From Glycine soja (taxonomy: Eukaryota; Streptophyta; Magnoliopsida; Fabales; Fabaceae), in assembly GCF_004193775.1 (NCBI RefSeq), contig NC_041004.1:6161309-6225308 (forward strand): a stretch of DNA of 64,000 bases, given 5' to 3'. The translations under genes and the position numbers were made by a program. Below, piece after piece: positions 1 through 10,494 of the stretch (positions within the stretch are counted from its first letter, which is position 1; each line of letters begins with the position of its first letter). Below the pieces are notes generated by a model. The model was given only the letters and a program-made list of their open reading frames with translations, searched no databases and had not been told where the DNA came from.

Positions 1-511
1 ACCAAATCCAATGCAATGTAGCCGTTGGAGGGACGAAACCCTCATCTCTGCTCAGTCTTCTATTCTAGTGTCCCAACCCATTCAGCAACAACAACGTTAA
101 TATGCTGCAGCAGTTATTATGATCATAATTTTAGACTATGATATTATGATAATAATTTTAGACTATGAACAAGTAAAACTAGCCGTTAGGATCATTAAGA
201 AATTTTGCAACATTTGACTCATTCTACCTCAAACCTCAAACTTGAACCTTAAACCCCACCACCAACAACAACTTTTCTTCACTCACATGTCCTTCTCTCT
301 TTTCACTCTCCACTTCCCTTCTTGTGTTATTTAGATCCTCCCCTTTGTTCTTCATTGTACTACACTACTACCACTACTACTATTATCTGCTTTAAGAAGT
401 GAGAAACCCAAAAAGAGAGAGTGCAAGTGGAACCTGTTCGTGTCTTACTTTTTTTTTCTTTCTTTTGCTTAGCCATTGTTTGTTATAAGTTCCCACTTAC
501 TTACCACTTTC
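1..511 (+). promoter_or_regulatory. Upstream region and leader of the LRR receptor kinase gene
   Basis: This is non-coding sequence before the ATG at 512. A short imperfect direct duplication lies at about 117-170, where the block containing ATAATTTTAGACTATGA occurs twice. The last 250 bp is rich in CT and CA tracts, as is common in plant 5' leaders. The transcription start cannot be fixed from sequence, and no convincing TATA box was identified. Confidence 0.4.
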
Positions 512-3500
512 ATGGGACACAACAACACTTGTCATCATCATGTCAAAGGTTTCCACGCAGACCCTTTTAGCCATAGCCTCTCTTCTGCTTCAAATGGTGG
601 TGATAGGAGAAGAAAATGTGGGAACAATGAAAAAAGTGGTGGTAGTGGTTTCATTTTCTTACCCTTTTTTCTGTTTCTTTTGATTTCCACTTCCACCATT
701 CAGCATGTTTCAGGCCACTTGTGGGATGGGGTGGTTGTGACTCAGGCTGATTTTCAAGCCCTTAGGGCTATTAAGAATGAGATCATTGACATCAGAGGGG
801 TGTTGAAAAGCTGGAATGACAGTGGTGTAGGTGCTTGTTCAGGAGGTTGGGCTGGAATCAAGTGCGTGAATGGTGAGGTTATTGCAATTCAGCTTCCTTG
901 GAGAGGGTTGGGTGGCAGAATCTCTGAGAAAATTGGCCAACTTCAGTCTCTTAGGAAGCTCAGTCTCCATGACAATGCTCTTGGTGGTTCAGTTCCTTTC
1001 ACCCTTGGTTTGCTTCCTAACCTTAGAGGAGTTTATCTCTTCAACAACAAGCTTTCAGGTTCTATCCCTCCTTCCCTGGGAAACTGTCCAATTCTTCAGT
1101 CTCTGGATATTAGCAACAATTCCCTCAGTGGTAAAATCCCTCCTAGTTTAGCAAGATCTTCTAGGATATTCAGGATCAATTTGAGCTTCAACTCACTTTC
1201 CGGATCCATTCCTAGTAGTCTCACTATGTCTCCTTCTCTAACCATTCTTGCACTTCAACACAACAATCTCTCTGGTTTTATCCCAGATTCTTGGGGTGGA
1301 ACTGGAAAGAAGAAAGCTTCCCAGCTTCAAGTTTTGACCCTTGATCACAATCTTATTTCTGGAACCATTCCTGTTTCTCTAGGGAAGCTTGCTTTGCTTG
1401 AAAATGTTTCTTTGAGTCATAACCAGATTGTAGGGGCTATTCCAAGTGAGCTAGGTGCACTTTCCAGGCTTCAGATTCTTGATTTATCAAACAATGCCAT
1501 TAATGGAAGCCTTCCTGCTAGCTTCTCTAACCTCTCCTCTCTTGTTTCATTGAATCTAGAAAGCAATCAACTTGCAAACCATATTCCAGATTCTATGGAC
1601 AGGTTGCACAACCTTTCCGTGCTTAACCTGAAGAACAATAAGCTTGATGGCCAAATCCCACCATCACTTGGGAACATCTCAAGCATTATCCAAATTGATT
1701 TCTCTGAGAATAAATTAGTTGGAGAAATCCCAGATTCCCTTACCAAACTTGCAAAACTCACTTCATTCAATGTCTCTTACAACAACCTATCTGGTACTGT
1801 CCCATCTCTACTTTCCAAAAGATTCAATGCTACCTCTTTTGAAGGGAATCTTGAGCTATGTGGATTCATCAGTTCAAAACCATGTTCTTCACCTGCTCCT
1901 CATAATCTTCCAGCTCAATCACCACATGCTCCTCCGAAGCCGCATCACCGCAAACTAAGCACCAAAGACATAATCCTCATAGTTGCAGGTATTCTCTTGT
2001 TGATTCTGTTAGTACTGTGCTGCTTCTTGCTGTGTTGTTTGATCAGAAGAAGAGCTGCTTCAAGCAGAAAGAGTAGCAAGACTGCTAAGGCTGCAGCATC
2101 TGCCAGGGGTGTTGAGAAAGGTGCCTCAGCTGGTGGTGAAGTTGAATCAGGAGGTGAAGCTGGTGGGAAACTAGTTCACTTTGATGGCCCTTTTGTGTTT
2201 ACTGCTGATGATCTTTTGTGTGCAACTGCGGAGATAATGGGAAAAAGTGCATTTGGGACAGCATACAAAGCAACACTAGAAGATGGTAACCAAGTTGCTG
2301 TGAAGAGGTTGAGGGAAAAGACCACTAAAGGGCAGAAGGAGTTTGAAACTGAGGTTGCTGCACTTGGCAAAATCAGACACCCAAATCTCTTGGCACTTAG
2401 AGCCTACTATTTAGGACCAAAAGGAGAGAAGCTTCTTGTGTTTGATTACATGACCAAAGGAAGCCTAGCATCATTCCTTCATGGTAAGTACTAAATGGTA
2501 ATTAGTGTATCGTATGAGTTTATTGAGATTTAATCTTTTAATTCATTCTTCCATTGCTTCTGATACGGATATGTGATATATCTAATTATATGTATCTTAC
2601 CTTCATGGTAAGTCCTAAATAGTAATTAGATTGGGTTGTTTCATTACTTTTGATACCGATATATGTGATATATCTACTGGATGCTATATATTATATATAG
2701 CAATATCATCATTCTTTCATGGTAGGTACTAAACTGTAATTAGAGTATCTTATGGGTTAAGATTCAGTCTTTAATTTATTGTGCCATTGCTTCTGATATA
2801 CGATATATCTAGCATATATGCATCATTGCTTCATGATGATGAGTACTAAACATTAATTAGAATGTGTTGTTTCATTGCTTCTGAATTCTGATACTGATGT
2901 GATATATCTAATACGTTCTGTATCTAACATAAAGCATCATTCCTTCATGGTAAGTACTAAACTGTAATGAGAGTATCTTATTAGTTAAGATATAATCTTT
3001 TAATTTGTTGTGATACTGCTATGTGATACATCTAATACATGCTCATGACGATAAGTACTAAACAATAATTAGGTGTTGTTTCATTGCTTCTGATACTAAT
3101 ATGCGATATATCTAATACTACAAAACATCACTCCTTCATGCTAATTACTAAACTGTAATTAGAGTATCTCTTAATTTGTTGTGTCATTGCTTCTGATACT
3201 AAAATATGATATATCTAACATATGTAGCTCGAGGGCCTGAAATTGTTATTGAATGGCCAACAAGGATGAAGATAGCAATGGGAGTCACTCACGGCTTGAG
3301 CTACCTCCACAGCCAAGAGAACATCATACACGGGAACCTCACATCAAGCAACATACTATTGGATGAGCAAACAGAAGCTCACATAACAGATTTTGGCCTC
3401 TCAAGGCTGATGACAACTTCTGCCAACACCAACATCATTGCCACCGCAGGAAGTCTTGGCTACAACGCACCAGAGCTTTCAAAGACCAAGAAGCCTACCA

Positions 3501-3835
3501 CAAAGACTGATGTGTACAGCCTTGGTGTCATCATGCTGGAGCTCCTGACCGGGAAACCGCCCGGGGAGCCAACCAATGGCATGGACTTGCCACAATGGGT
3601 GGCATCCATAGTGAAGGAAGAGTGGACTAATGAAGTGTTTGATTTGGAGCTCATGAGGGATGCACCAGCCATAGGAGATGAATTGCTTAACACATTGAAG
3701 TTAGCATTGCATTGTGTGGATCCTTCTCCTGCTGCTAGGCCTGAAGTTCATCAAGTTCTACAGCAATTGGAGGAGATTAAACCAGACTTAGCTTCAGGGG
3801 ATGATGATGGAGCTAAGGCCCAAGAAACTGAGTAA
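512..3835 (+). CDS. LRR receptor-like kinase, IMK2/IMK3-type (two exons)
   Basis: This is a plasma-membrane LRR receptor-like kinase of the meristematic IMK type (LRR III-like). The exons are 512-2483 and 3228-3835. GT..AG junctions splice CAT-G to CT-CGA, giving 859 aa. In-frame sequence extends upstream, but its first codon at 476 is TTG, so the ATG at 512 is used. Features in order are: a hydrophobic signal/anchor at about residues 47-67; an LRR N-terminal cap from about 80; about ten LRRs; a proline-rich stretch; a transmembrane segment at about 487-513 followed by basic residues; and a kinase domain from about 562. The kinase has the VAVK lysine at K598 and DFG at D712. The catalytic HRD motif reads HGN (692-694), so the usual catalytic aspartate is absent, as is typical of these atypical kinases, and activity may be weak or scaffold-like. 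The C-terminus is acidic. The family assignment rests on remembered similarity; the intron is described separately. Confidence 0.9.
2476..3227 (+). repeat. Alternating A-B tandem repeats that make up the receptor-kinase intron
   Basis: The 744-bp intron (2484-3227) is almost entirely seven degenerate tandem copies. They start near 2476, 2600, 2714, 2828, 2942, 3041 and 3133, with a period of about 91-124 bp. Each begins with a version of CTTCATGGTAAGTACTAAA, which is the exon 1 end plus the splice donor, and carries a version of CATTGCTTCTGATACT and GATATATCTAA. Copies 1, 3, 5 and 7 share one subtype (GTAATTAGAGTATC). Copies 2, 4 and 6 share another (AATTAG followed by TGTTGTTTCATTGC). The real acceptor lies at the end of copy 7. 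Confidence 0.85.
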
Positions 3836-6800
3836 AGAGAATTGATTCTGAGTGTGTGTGTGTGTGTGTTAAGGAAGGAGATTATTTTTATTCATTTACT
3901 TTAATTACTAGAGAAAGGATATATGTTTTAATTCTTTATTTATTTGTTCATTGAGTTTATGTATATATACGAGCAAGGATTTTGTTTTACACTATGTATT
4001 CTTTTTAACTTGGAGAAATAATGTATGTTTTCAATATTTGTTAAACAAGTTCTTCATCTTATGAAATGATGATGCTTTTGTTTTTACCTGATTGAATGGT
4101 ATTAATTACTGCATGCAACTAACTGTTACTGTGTTTTTCCCTCAGGCTTTATACATCAAAAGAATATTAAATTAAATTTTATAACAATTTGACTATAGCT
4201 ACGTCTCATTTCATAGATTTTCATCTTGCACCTACATTCAACAAATATAAATATGAAAAAGAAAGAGAGATGAATTTAATTACTTTTCTTTTTCCTTTCT
4301 TTTTGAAAGAGCATTATCAAGAACAAAGAGCATTATTATTATCGTTCGTACCCACTTCATTTTTTTAAGTAACGGTTGCTTACACTAATACACTTGGTCT
4401 CCATGTCATATCACTCTAATGAACACTCTTGTTATGATGCTATACTTAATTATAAAAAGTAAGTTAAGTAATCAATAGTATTGTTAAAATTGTATAACCA
4501 TCACTTGACACGTTGGTTGGACAGTTTTATTTTTCATTTATGTTATTAAATTACTTAATTTGTTTTTTACTTTCATTTTTTTATTCTTTTCCTCTCAAAA
4601 TCTGTGTAGTACACGGGTTTCCATGTTAATTTTTTAAATCAAAGAATTTCTAGCTACAAATCAATTAATTTCCTTTAACCACGGCCTTTCGAACCTCATA
4701 GGAGATTCTACGATATAATAGAGATAACTACTATATGCTAAGCAATATTTAGAAGTTCACAGTCTATGAAAATTTTATTATTTTGTTTCCTTCCCAGTTA
4801 CATTTTTTCTTAAGTTTTTTCTCTCATTAACTTCCTTTTTCTTGGTTCTGTGTAGGATCTAGTAGTTATTTAAAAATAAAATTGAAATTATTCATCCAAG
4901 GGTTGTACATATATATAGGTATATTCTTCAAAAATCTCCTCCCCCTTCCTGTCAAAAGAGAATCTTTGAAAGGGCCAGTTATCTATTGTTATTCATATGG
5001 CCCCTTTTAACCATTTCAGAGGTGTATATCATTTATCTAGCTTTTGGAATCGTCTAAAATGAATCTGCTGTGATAGGGTTAGAAAGCTCCTCATCATGAC
5101 CTGCTTCAATTCTCAGGAAGTAGCTAATATTTTTGTCAATTTCACTAAATCTCAATTAGTTTTAAGAGGAAAATTTAGCATGATAGAAAATAAGAAATGC
5201 ATGATAGAGCTGGTTCATCTCCATTATAATACAATTCTTGAGACTTTAATTTTGGATGGACTTATCTTCATTCAAAGGTATCTCTAATTTTTAATTCTTC
5301 ATGTGGCTTCATCATGAAATGACCTTTTCACTTTGTTTAGAAAAGCATAATCATTACTCATTAGTCCTTTTGTTTCTTGACAATCAATGATCTAGGCTTA
5401 CCTTTTAATCATTACTTGAGATAGCATGAATATGTTGTAAAGTAGTTTAGTTCGGTCTCTTTGACAGAGTATCCAATTTCATATCTAGAGCAATATTTTC
5501 ATTTTATATTAATATATATGGTGTGCTGTAAGAAAAAAAGAAAATTAATATATATGGTGTGAAAATTAATTCTGAATATAAATTAAGATTTGATTTTAAA
5601 AATAATTATTATAAAAATTAACAAATTTATTATATGTAATAATTATAATTATGATTAAATAATAACATAAAATTATTTTATATAAGTGTATAACACTTTT
5701 TCATAAATTAAATACATAATAATATTTTTGTTTATTAATAATAAAAGAATCAGCCTAATCATGGAATAAATATGATTATAAATTTAAATTCGTTAAAAAG
5801 TTGGTGTCATGAAACTTTTATTATAAATAGTATTTTAAAACGGGAATCACATAAAGATAAATTTTTAATTTTATATAACTAAAATTTATAACAAACACAT
5901 TTTTGAATGTATAAATTATATTATAATTAAAATTTATAATAAATATTTTTAATTACATTATTAATTTAGATTTATAATAGAAAAATAAATTATCTCATAA
6001 GATTAATAATAATAATAAAATAATTTTGAAATTAAATTTTTAAAAAATGATAAGTTAAAAGGTATAAACAAATAATGAAAAATAAATTATCCCATAAGAT
6101 TATTAATAATAATTAAAAAATAATTTTGAAATTAAATTTTAAAAAATGATAAGTTAAAAAAGATAAACAAATAATGAGATCAAATATAAATATATAGAGA
6201 TAAAAAGTGGGTAATTTGAGATGGTTAGAGAAATATTTTGACTAGTTATAAAATATAATATGAAATGGTCATTCAAAAATGAAAAGAGAGCATAAAAAAT
6301 ATCGAGAATGTCTTTTTAGTTTTTATTTATTTATGTATTTATCCTTTATGGGTTTACTATCAGAATTTAAATGTAAAAACGTTTCTTTCATCCAAAATTC
6401 AAAATGTTAGTTCTCCATATGAGATGGACTAATTTCTTTTGTTATTGAAGATGTATAGGGAGTGATATATTCAAATTATCAACTCAAATTTATATTTTCT
6501 TTATTACGCTATGTACCAAAAATAATAATTTAAGATTAAATATATTAATAATATGTAGATTTTTTATACTACTAATTAATAATATTTGTTACAAAATTAT
6601 AAAACAAATAGTAATATTTAGCACATAATTAAATTTTATTGACTTTTATAAATTATTTTGAAATAACGGGGTGTTTTTTTTTTTTAATTTTGGATAGTGT
6701 AAACCACTTCAACTCATTTGCTTTTTATTTGTTTTAATAACAGACTACTATTATTTTAGAGAAATGCTAGTAATATACATTTTTAAACAAAAATAATATT

Positions 6801-7355
6801 ATTGATTGAAATTAGTTAAAAACTATAAAATTTAATGAATCTCATTTCCTTTTTTAATGATTTTTTCCTGGATTATGTAACTTTTAATAAACTAAGAAAT
6901 GATAGAATCTTCACTAAAAGGAGTACTATTATAAGAAAACTTAACTAAAACGGTTTATTTTTAAATGATTATCTACATCAAATTTTAAATAGATCAAACA
7001 AAATAATTAAGATTAAGGATAAATTAAATAAAAGAATAAGATAAACAATAAAATTGAATTTTTGTTAAAAAATAAATAATTAAATTAAACTAGAAAAACT
7101 AAAAAATAAGACAATTGATTCAATGAAACTTTTAATAAGATAAAAGATGAAATTAAAAAAAAAAAAAACAAAAACAAGCAGTTAGCCAAAAAAACAAAAA
7201 AACTCATTCAACCAGCGTGAAATTGATCCAGGGATGGTTTGCTCAGAAGTAAAAGAGACTCAACAAACGCTCTCTTGCACAGAGAAGATCCAAAATTCGC
7301 AACAATCTCCTCTTTCTCTTTCACTCTTTCACTCTCCCACTCTCATTCCGCCGCC
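3836..7355. other. AT-rich intergenic region, no gene recognised
   Basis: This 3.5-kb spacer starts with a (GT)n run at about 3852-3870 in the probable 3' UTR of the kinase gene. It is otherwise AT-rich with poly-A tracts. The only ORF above 60 codons (5096-5287) has no recognisable motif and is probably chance. A tandem duplication at 5985-6180 is listed separately. The last 150 bp should contain the promoter and leader of the next gene. Confidence 0.6.
5985..6180. repeat. Tandem duplication of about 95-100 bp in AT-rich spacer
   Basis: Two adjacent near-identical copies carry the motifs AAATTATCTCATAAGATTA or AAATTATCCCATAAGATTA, then TAATTTTGAAATTAAATTTT, then AAATGATAAGTTAAAA and ACAAATAATGA. 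They differ by a few substitutions and small indels. It is a local duplication of no evident function. Confidence 0.75.
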
Positions 7356-10300
7356 ATGGACGATCAACCGTTGCAGAAAATCGCGATTTCGGGACCCACC
7401 CTAGCCTCCCTCATCCAGCGCTTCTCCACCTCCCCCTCCTCCCTCCACGGCCTCCTCTTCGGCCACGTCACCCCCCTCCCCCTCACTCTCTCCGACGACG
7501 ACGACGACACCTCCTCCTCCGCCACCCTCCTCGCCATCGTCACCGGCTTCCTCACCTCCCCCTCCTTCCACGACTCCTCCGGCACCGTCCTCCCCTCCTC
7601 CCTCCCCACCTCCTCCCCCCTACTCGGCTGGTTCTCCGCTCGCCGCCGCTCCCCCCTCCGCCCCTCCATGCGCGAATTCTCCGTCACCTCCTCCCTCTCC
7701 TCTCTCTCCCAATTCTCTTCCCAAATCCAAAACCCAAACTCAATTTCCTCCGAATCCTCTCTTTTCCCTCCTTGCATCTTCCTCCTCCTCGCCTCCCCCT
7801 CCTCCTCCGACCACCACCACTCCCATGTCCACACGCACGAGTACCGCGCCTTTCAGTTCCGCCCCGCCTCCCTCTCCTTCGAGCCCCGCTCCCTCGACGT
7901 CGTCAACATCGGCCCCGCCTTCCGCGGCCACTACGGCGCCTTTGCCCCCAATTCCAACCTCCCGCCGCTCGACTGTGGGCCCCACGACTCCCCCATGATA
8001 AGCGACGGCGGCGACGAGACTATGGGAAAAATGAAGCAGGCCACCAAGGACCAGAGGGAGCTCAACCAATGCGCGGAGGGGTTCGAGGTTGGGAGGCTCA
8101 GCAGAATGATGGGGTCTGAGGCCAAGAACTACACCGAGGGTTTGGAGGAATTGTATCAGAAGATGCTTGTGAAGATTGAGAACTTGTCTGGCTTGGTGGA
8201 GAAGAGTTCTGCTATGGTTATTGAGCAGGTGAAATTAGTATTACTATTGTTGCTATTAGCAATATTATGTTGATGCCAATGCTCAACTATTATTTATATG
8301 AGCTTATAGAGCAAATGATGTATGCGCTGACAAGGTTAATTATCCTTATACTTTCATAAGGTCACTAATTGGCAATTGCTTTGTAGGGTAACTTTGTTGA
8401 CTTTTACAATAACTGCTTTAATAGTTAAAGTCATGCCAATGATGACTTCTGATTGGTTGATTGTATATGAGTTTAATTTCGATGTACTGTCCAATGTAAA
8501 AAAAATATATTATAGTATCAACTAATCTGAAAATTGTTGTAAAAGTCAACAAATTTATCCTATATAACAGTTTGTAATTCGATTTCAGTGTAAAAATAAC
8601 CCATTACATGGTCAATGCATGAACTATTTATTCTATTTTATTATCTATGACATGATGATTGTGATCAGAGTGCAGTTGCTGTTAATGTTGAATGATTATT
8701 TGTTAGATGACATGATGATTAATACCAGAATTGTTTAAATGTGGGGAATGGGAATGGTAATTGACTATGGGTACTATTGGTTTTATTTTGGAATGTGTTG
8801 TTGTCAACTAGTGTTTTTTTAAATAGAGTTCTTGCAGTTTCATGGCCTGCTGACCAAGATGTTGTGTATGTGTCATTAGATGCTGTATGCAATTTTAAAT
8901 ATTGGCAGAATTTTTTGTAGTTTTGGAGTTTAGTGGAATAATTTTTTATGAGTAATTTTATAATATAGGTTTATGGGTTGTTCTCAGTTACTTATGAAAT
9001 GGCACTCAGTTCTTATCTTTAAGTTTGTTCTTGACAAGGTTCAAAGAAAGGGTGGGCCGCTGATAAAGAATCAATTCCAAAGCACATTGCTAGCAACAGC
9101 CTTTCCTTTTCTTTTCATAAAAGACAGTACCATTTGATTAGTTAGCTTGTAGGTCAGTCTTTATTCTATACTTGACTTAAAATGAAAATAGATGTGTGCT
9201 AACCCTTAACATAAAAAAGAGTAGTGGGGTTTTAGTGCAGGAGTTTTCTTGCCAGGGAAGAAGGAGTGGAGTAGGGGAATTTGTTGAGGAGAAGACTCAA
9301 CTCTCAATTTGACCTATCTGGCAAATTGACATTTGGCAATTTTGTTGATATGAGATTAGAATGACTAGCTGAAGCATTGGTTGAATAGTATTGATGTGAA
9401 TATGAACATGATACTTACACCCAAAGCTTTGAATGTCTAGGCAGTTGTAAGAAATGTCTTGCATTCCAGAAACCTTGGATTAAGCAGATGGCATCATGGT
9501 GTTGTCGCTCTGCGGTTTATTTCAAACTTGTAATTAGTTTTGAGGACTCTAGGCCATTATTTGTTTAGGTCTATAAATAGCAATTAGGATGATTAACTTG
9601 AGGTTGCTTTGAGGAACACCTAAAATCCTACCCCAAATAACACAGACTAAGGTTATATTTGAGCCCTGCTATCCCTTTTATAGTTCCTGCTATTTACTTT
9701 CATGTTGAATGAAGTTGTTTTCTGTCCATTTAACTTGCCCATATACAGTTCTTTCTTACATACGTGCTTTATATTCCTGGTAATGCTAATTATTTACTTA
9801 ATTCCTTGCCTTTATTGTTTCCTTTATTTTTATTTCTTTATTTTCTAAACATCTTACTTTGTTGCTATTCTTTTTATCATTCCCTGTGTATATCTTTTAT
9901 TTCATGCTTCAAAGTATTCTATTTTTAGTTATTTTTCTTCTGATTAGTATCTTCCATATTTTCATATTTTTTACCCCCCTCTGCATCTTATTTTCTTGTC
10001 AATTTACTTTTCTTTCCAAGTTAACTTTTACTGGATTACAAGTGTACACTTTTGTTTTCAGGTTGTTTTTGTTGATTGTATTTACTTCTCTTCATGTTCA
10101 ATTTTGTCTCCTTTCATCAATTTAGTTGTGTTTTGTCAGTTATTTATATTTTCCTACCATTTTAATCCTTCTTTTCAATTTCTTTTCCTGACAGTTTACA
10201 TTATCTGTTCTGTTTCCTAGTTTCTACACATTCCCTTTATGTCTGTTATATATTTGCCAATTTGACATGCAAAGGAGTTTTAGACCAGGGATTAGTTTGG

Positions 10301-10494
10301 CTGCATTCTTTAACTGTGGGGATAGAAAATTAGTGATTAGGATTTTTGTGTGTGTGCCTGTCTACCTGATAGAAAATTATAGAACTTTATGCAGTTGCTA
10401 ACTCTTGCTTGATTTTTCTTTGATCAACATTGAACAGGAGAATCATAATAGGAAGTTGAAACACAAAATTTTAAGATCTGCTGCCTCAGAATAA
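7356..10494 (+). CDS. Abraxas/ABRO1 (FAM175)-like MPN-family protein (two exons)
   Basis: This is probably the plant counterpart of the FAM175 scaffold (Abraxas/ABRO1) that holds the K63-specific deubiquitinase BRCC36 in BRCC36-type complexes in nucleus or cytoplasm. The exons are 7356-8228 and 10438-10494, spliced phase 0 with GT..AG, giving 309 aa. The ATG at 7356 sits in GCCGCCATGG; in-frame sequence upstream starts with TTG and is not used. Residues 1-220 match the MPN-like fold of this family, which lacks the JAMM metalloprotease residues (note ISGPTLASLIQRF and LHGLLFGHVT). Residues from about 225 are charged and predicted coiled coil. The second exon encodes only 18 residues (ENHNRKLKHKILRSAASE). 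Exon 1 is extremely C-rich, which produces long antisense shadow ORFs. The family call rests on remembered resemblance and should be confirmed by search. Confidence 0.78.
8229..10437 (+). other. Intron of the FAM175-like gene
   Basis: This 2209-bp intron begins GTGAAATTAG after GAGCAG and ends TTTGATCAACATTGAACAG. It is T-rich, with a long pyrimidine-rich stretch at about 9840-10215. The small + strand ORFs in that stretch are low-complexity hydrophobic readings with no sign of a gene. No transposon ends were recognised. Confidence 0.7.

Noticed and set aside
476..511. Twelve extra in-frame codons before the receptor-kinase ATG
   Set aside because: The frame starts with TTG, not ATG, in the leader. 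The first ATG is at 512.
5096..5287. 63-codon ORF in the AT-rich spacer
   Set aside because: It is short and AT-rich, with no motif, and is consistent with chance.
7239..7355. N-terminal extension of the FAM175-like protein
   Set aside because: It begins with TTG. The ATG at 7356 has an excellent initiation context and starts the conserved part.
7364..8125. Long antisense ORFs opposite the FAM175-like exon (up to 156 codons)
   Set aside because: They are shadows of the C-rich coding strand, low-complexity in composition, and have no known motif.
9859..10220. Two overlapping + strand ORFs in the FAM175-like intron
   Set aside because: They are T-rich low-complexity hydrophobic readings inside an intron, with no conserved feature.
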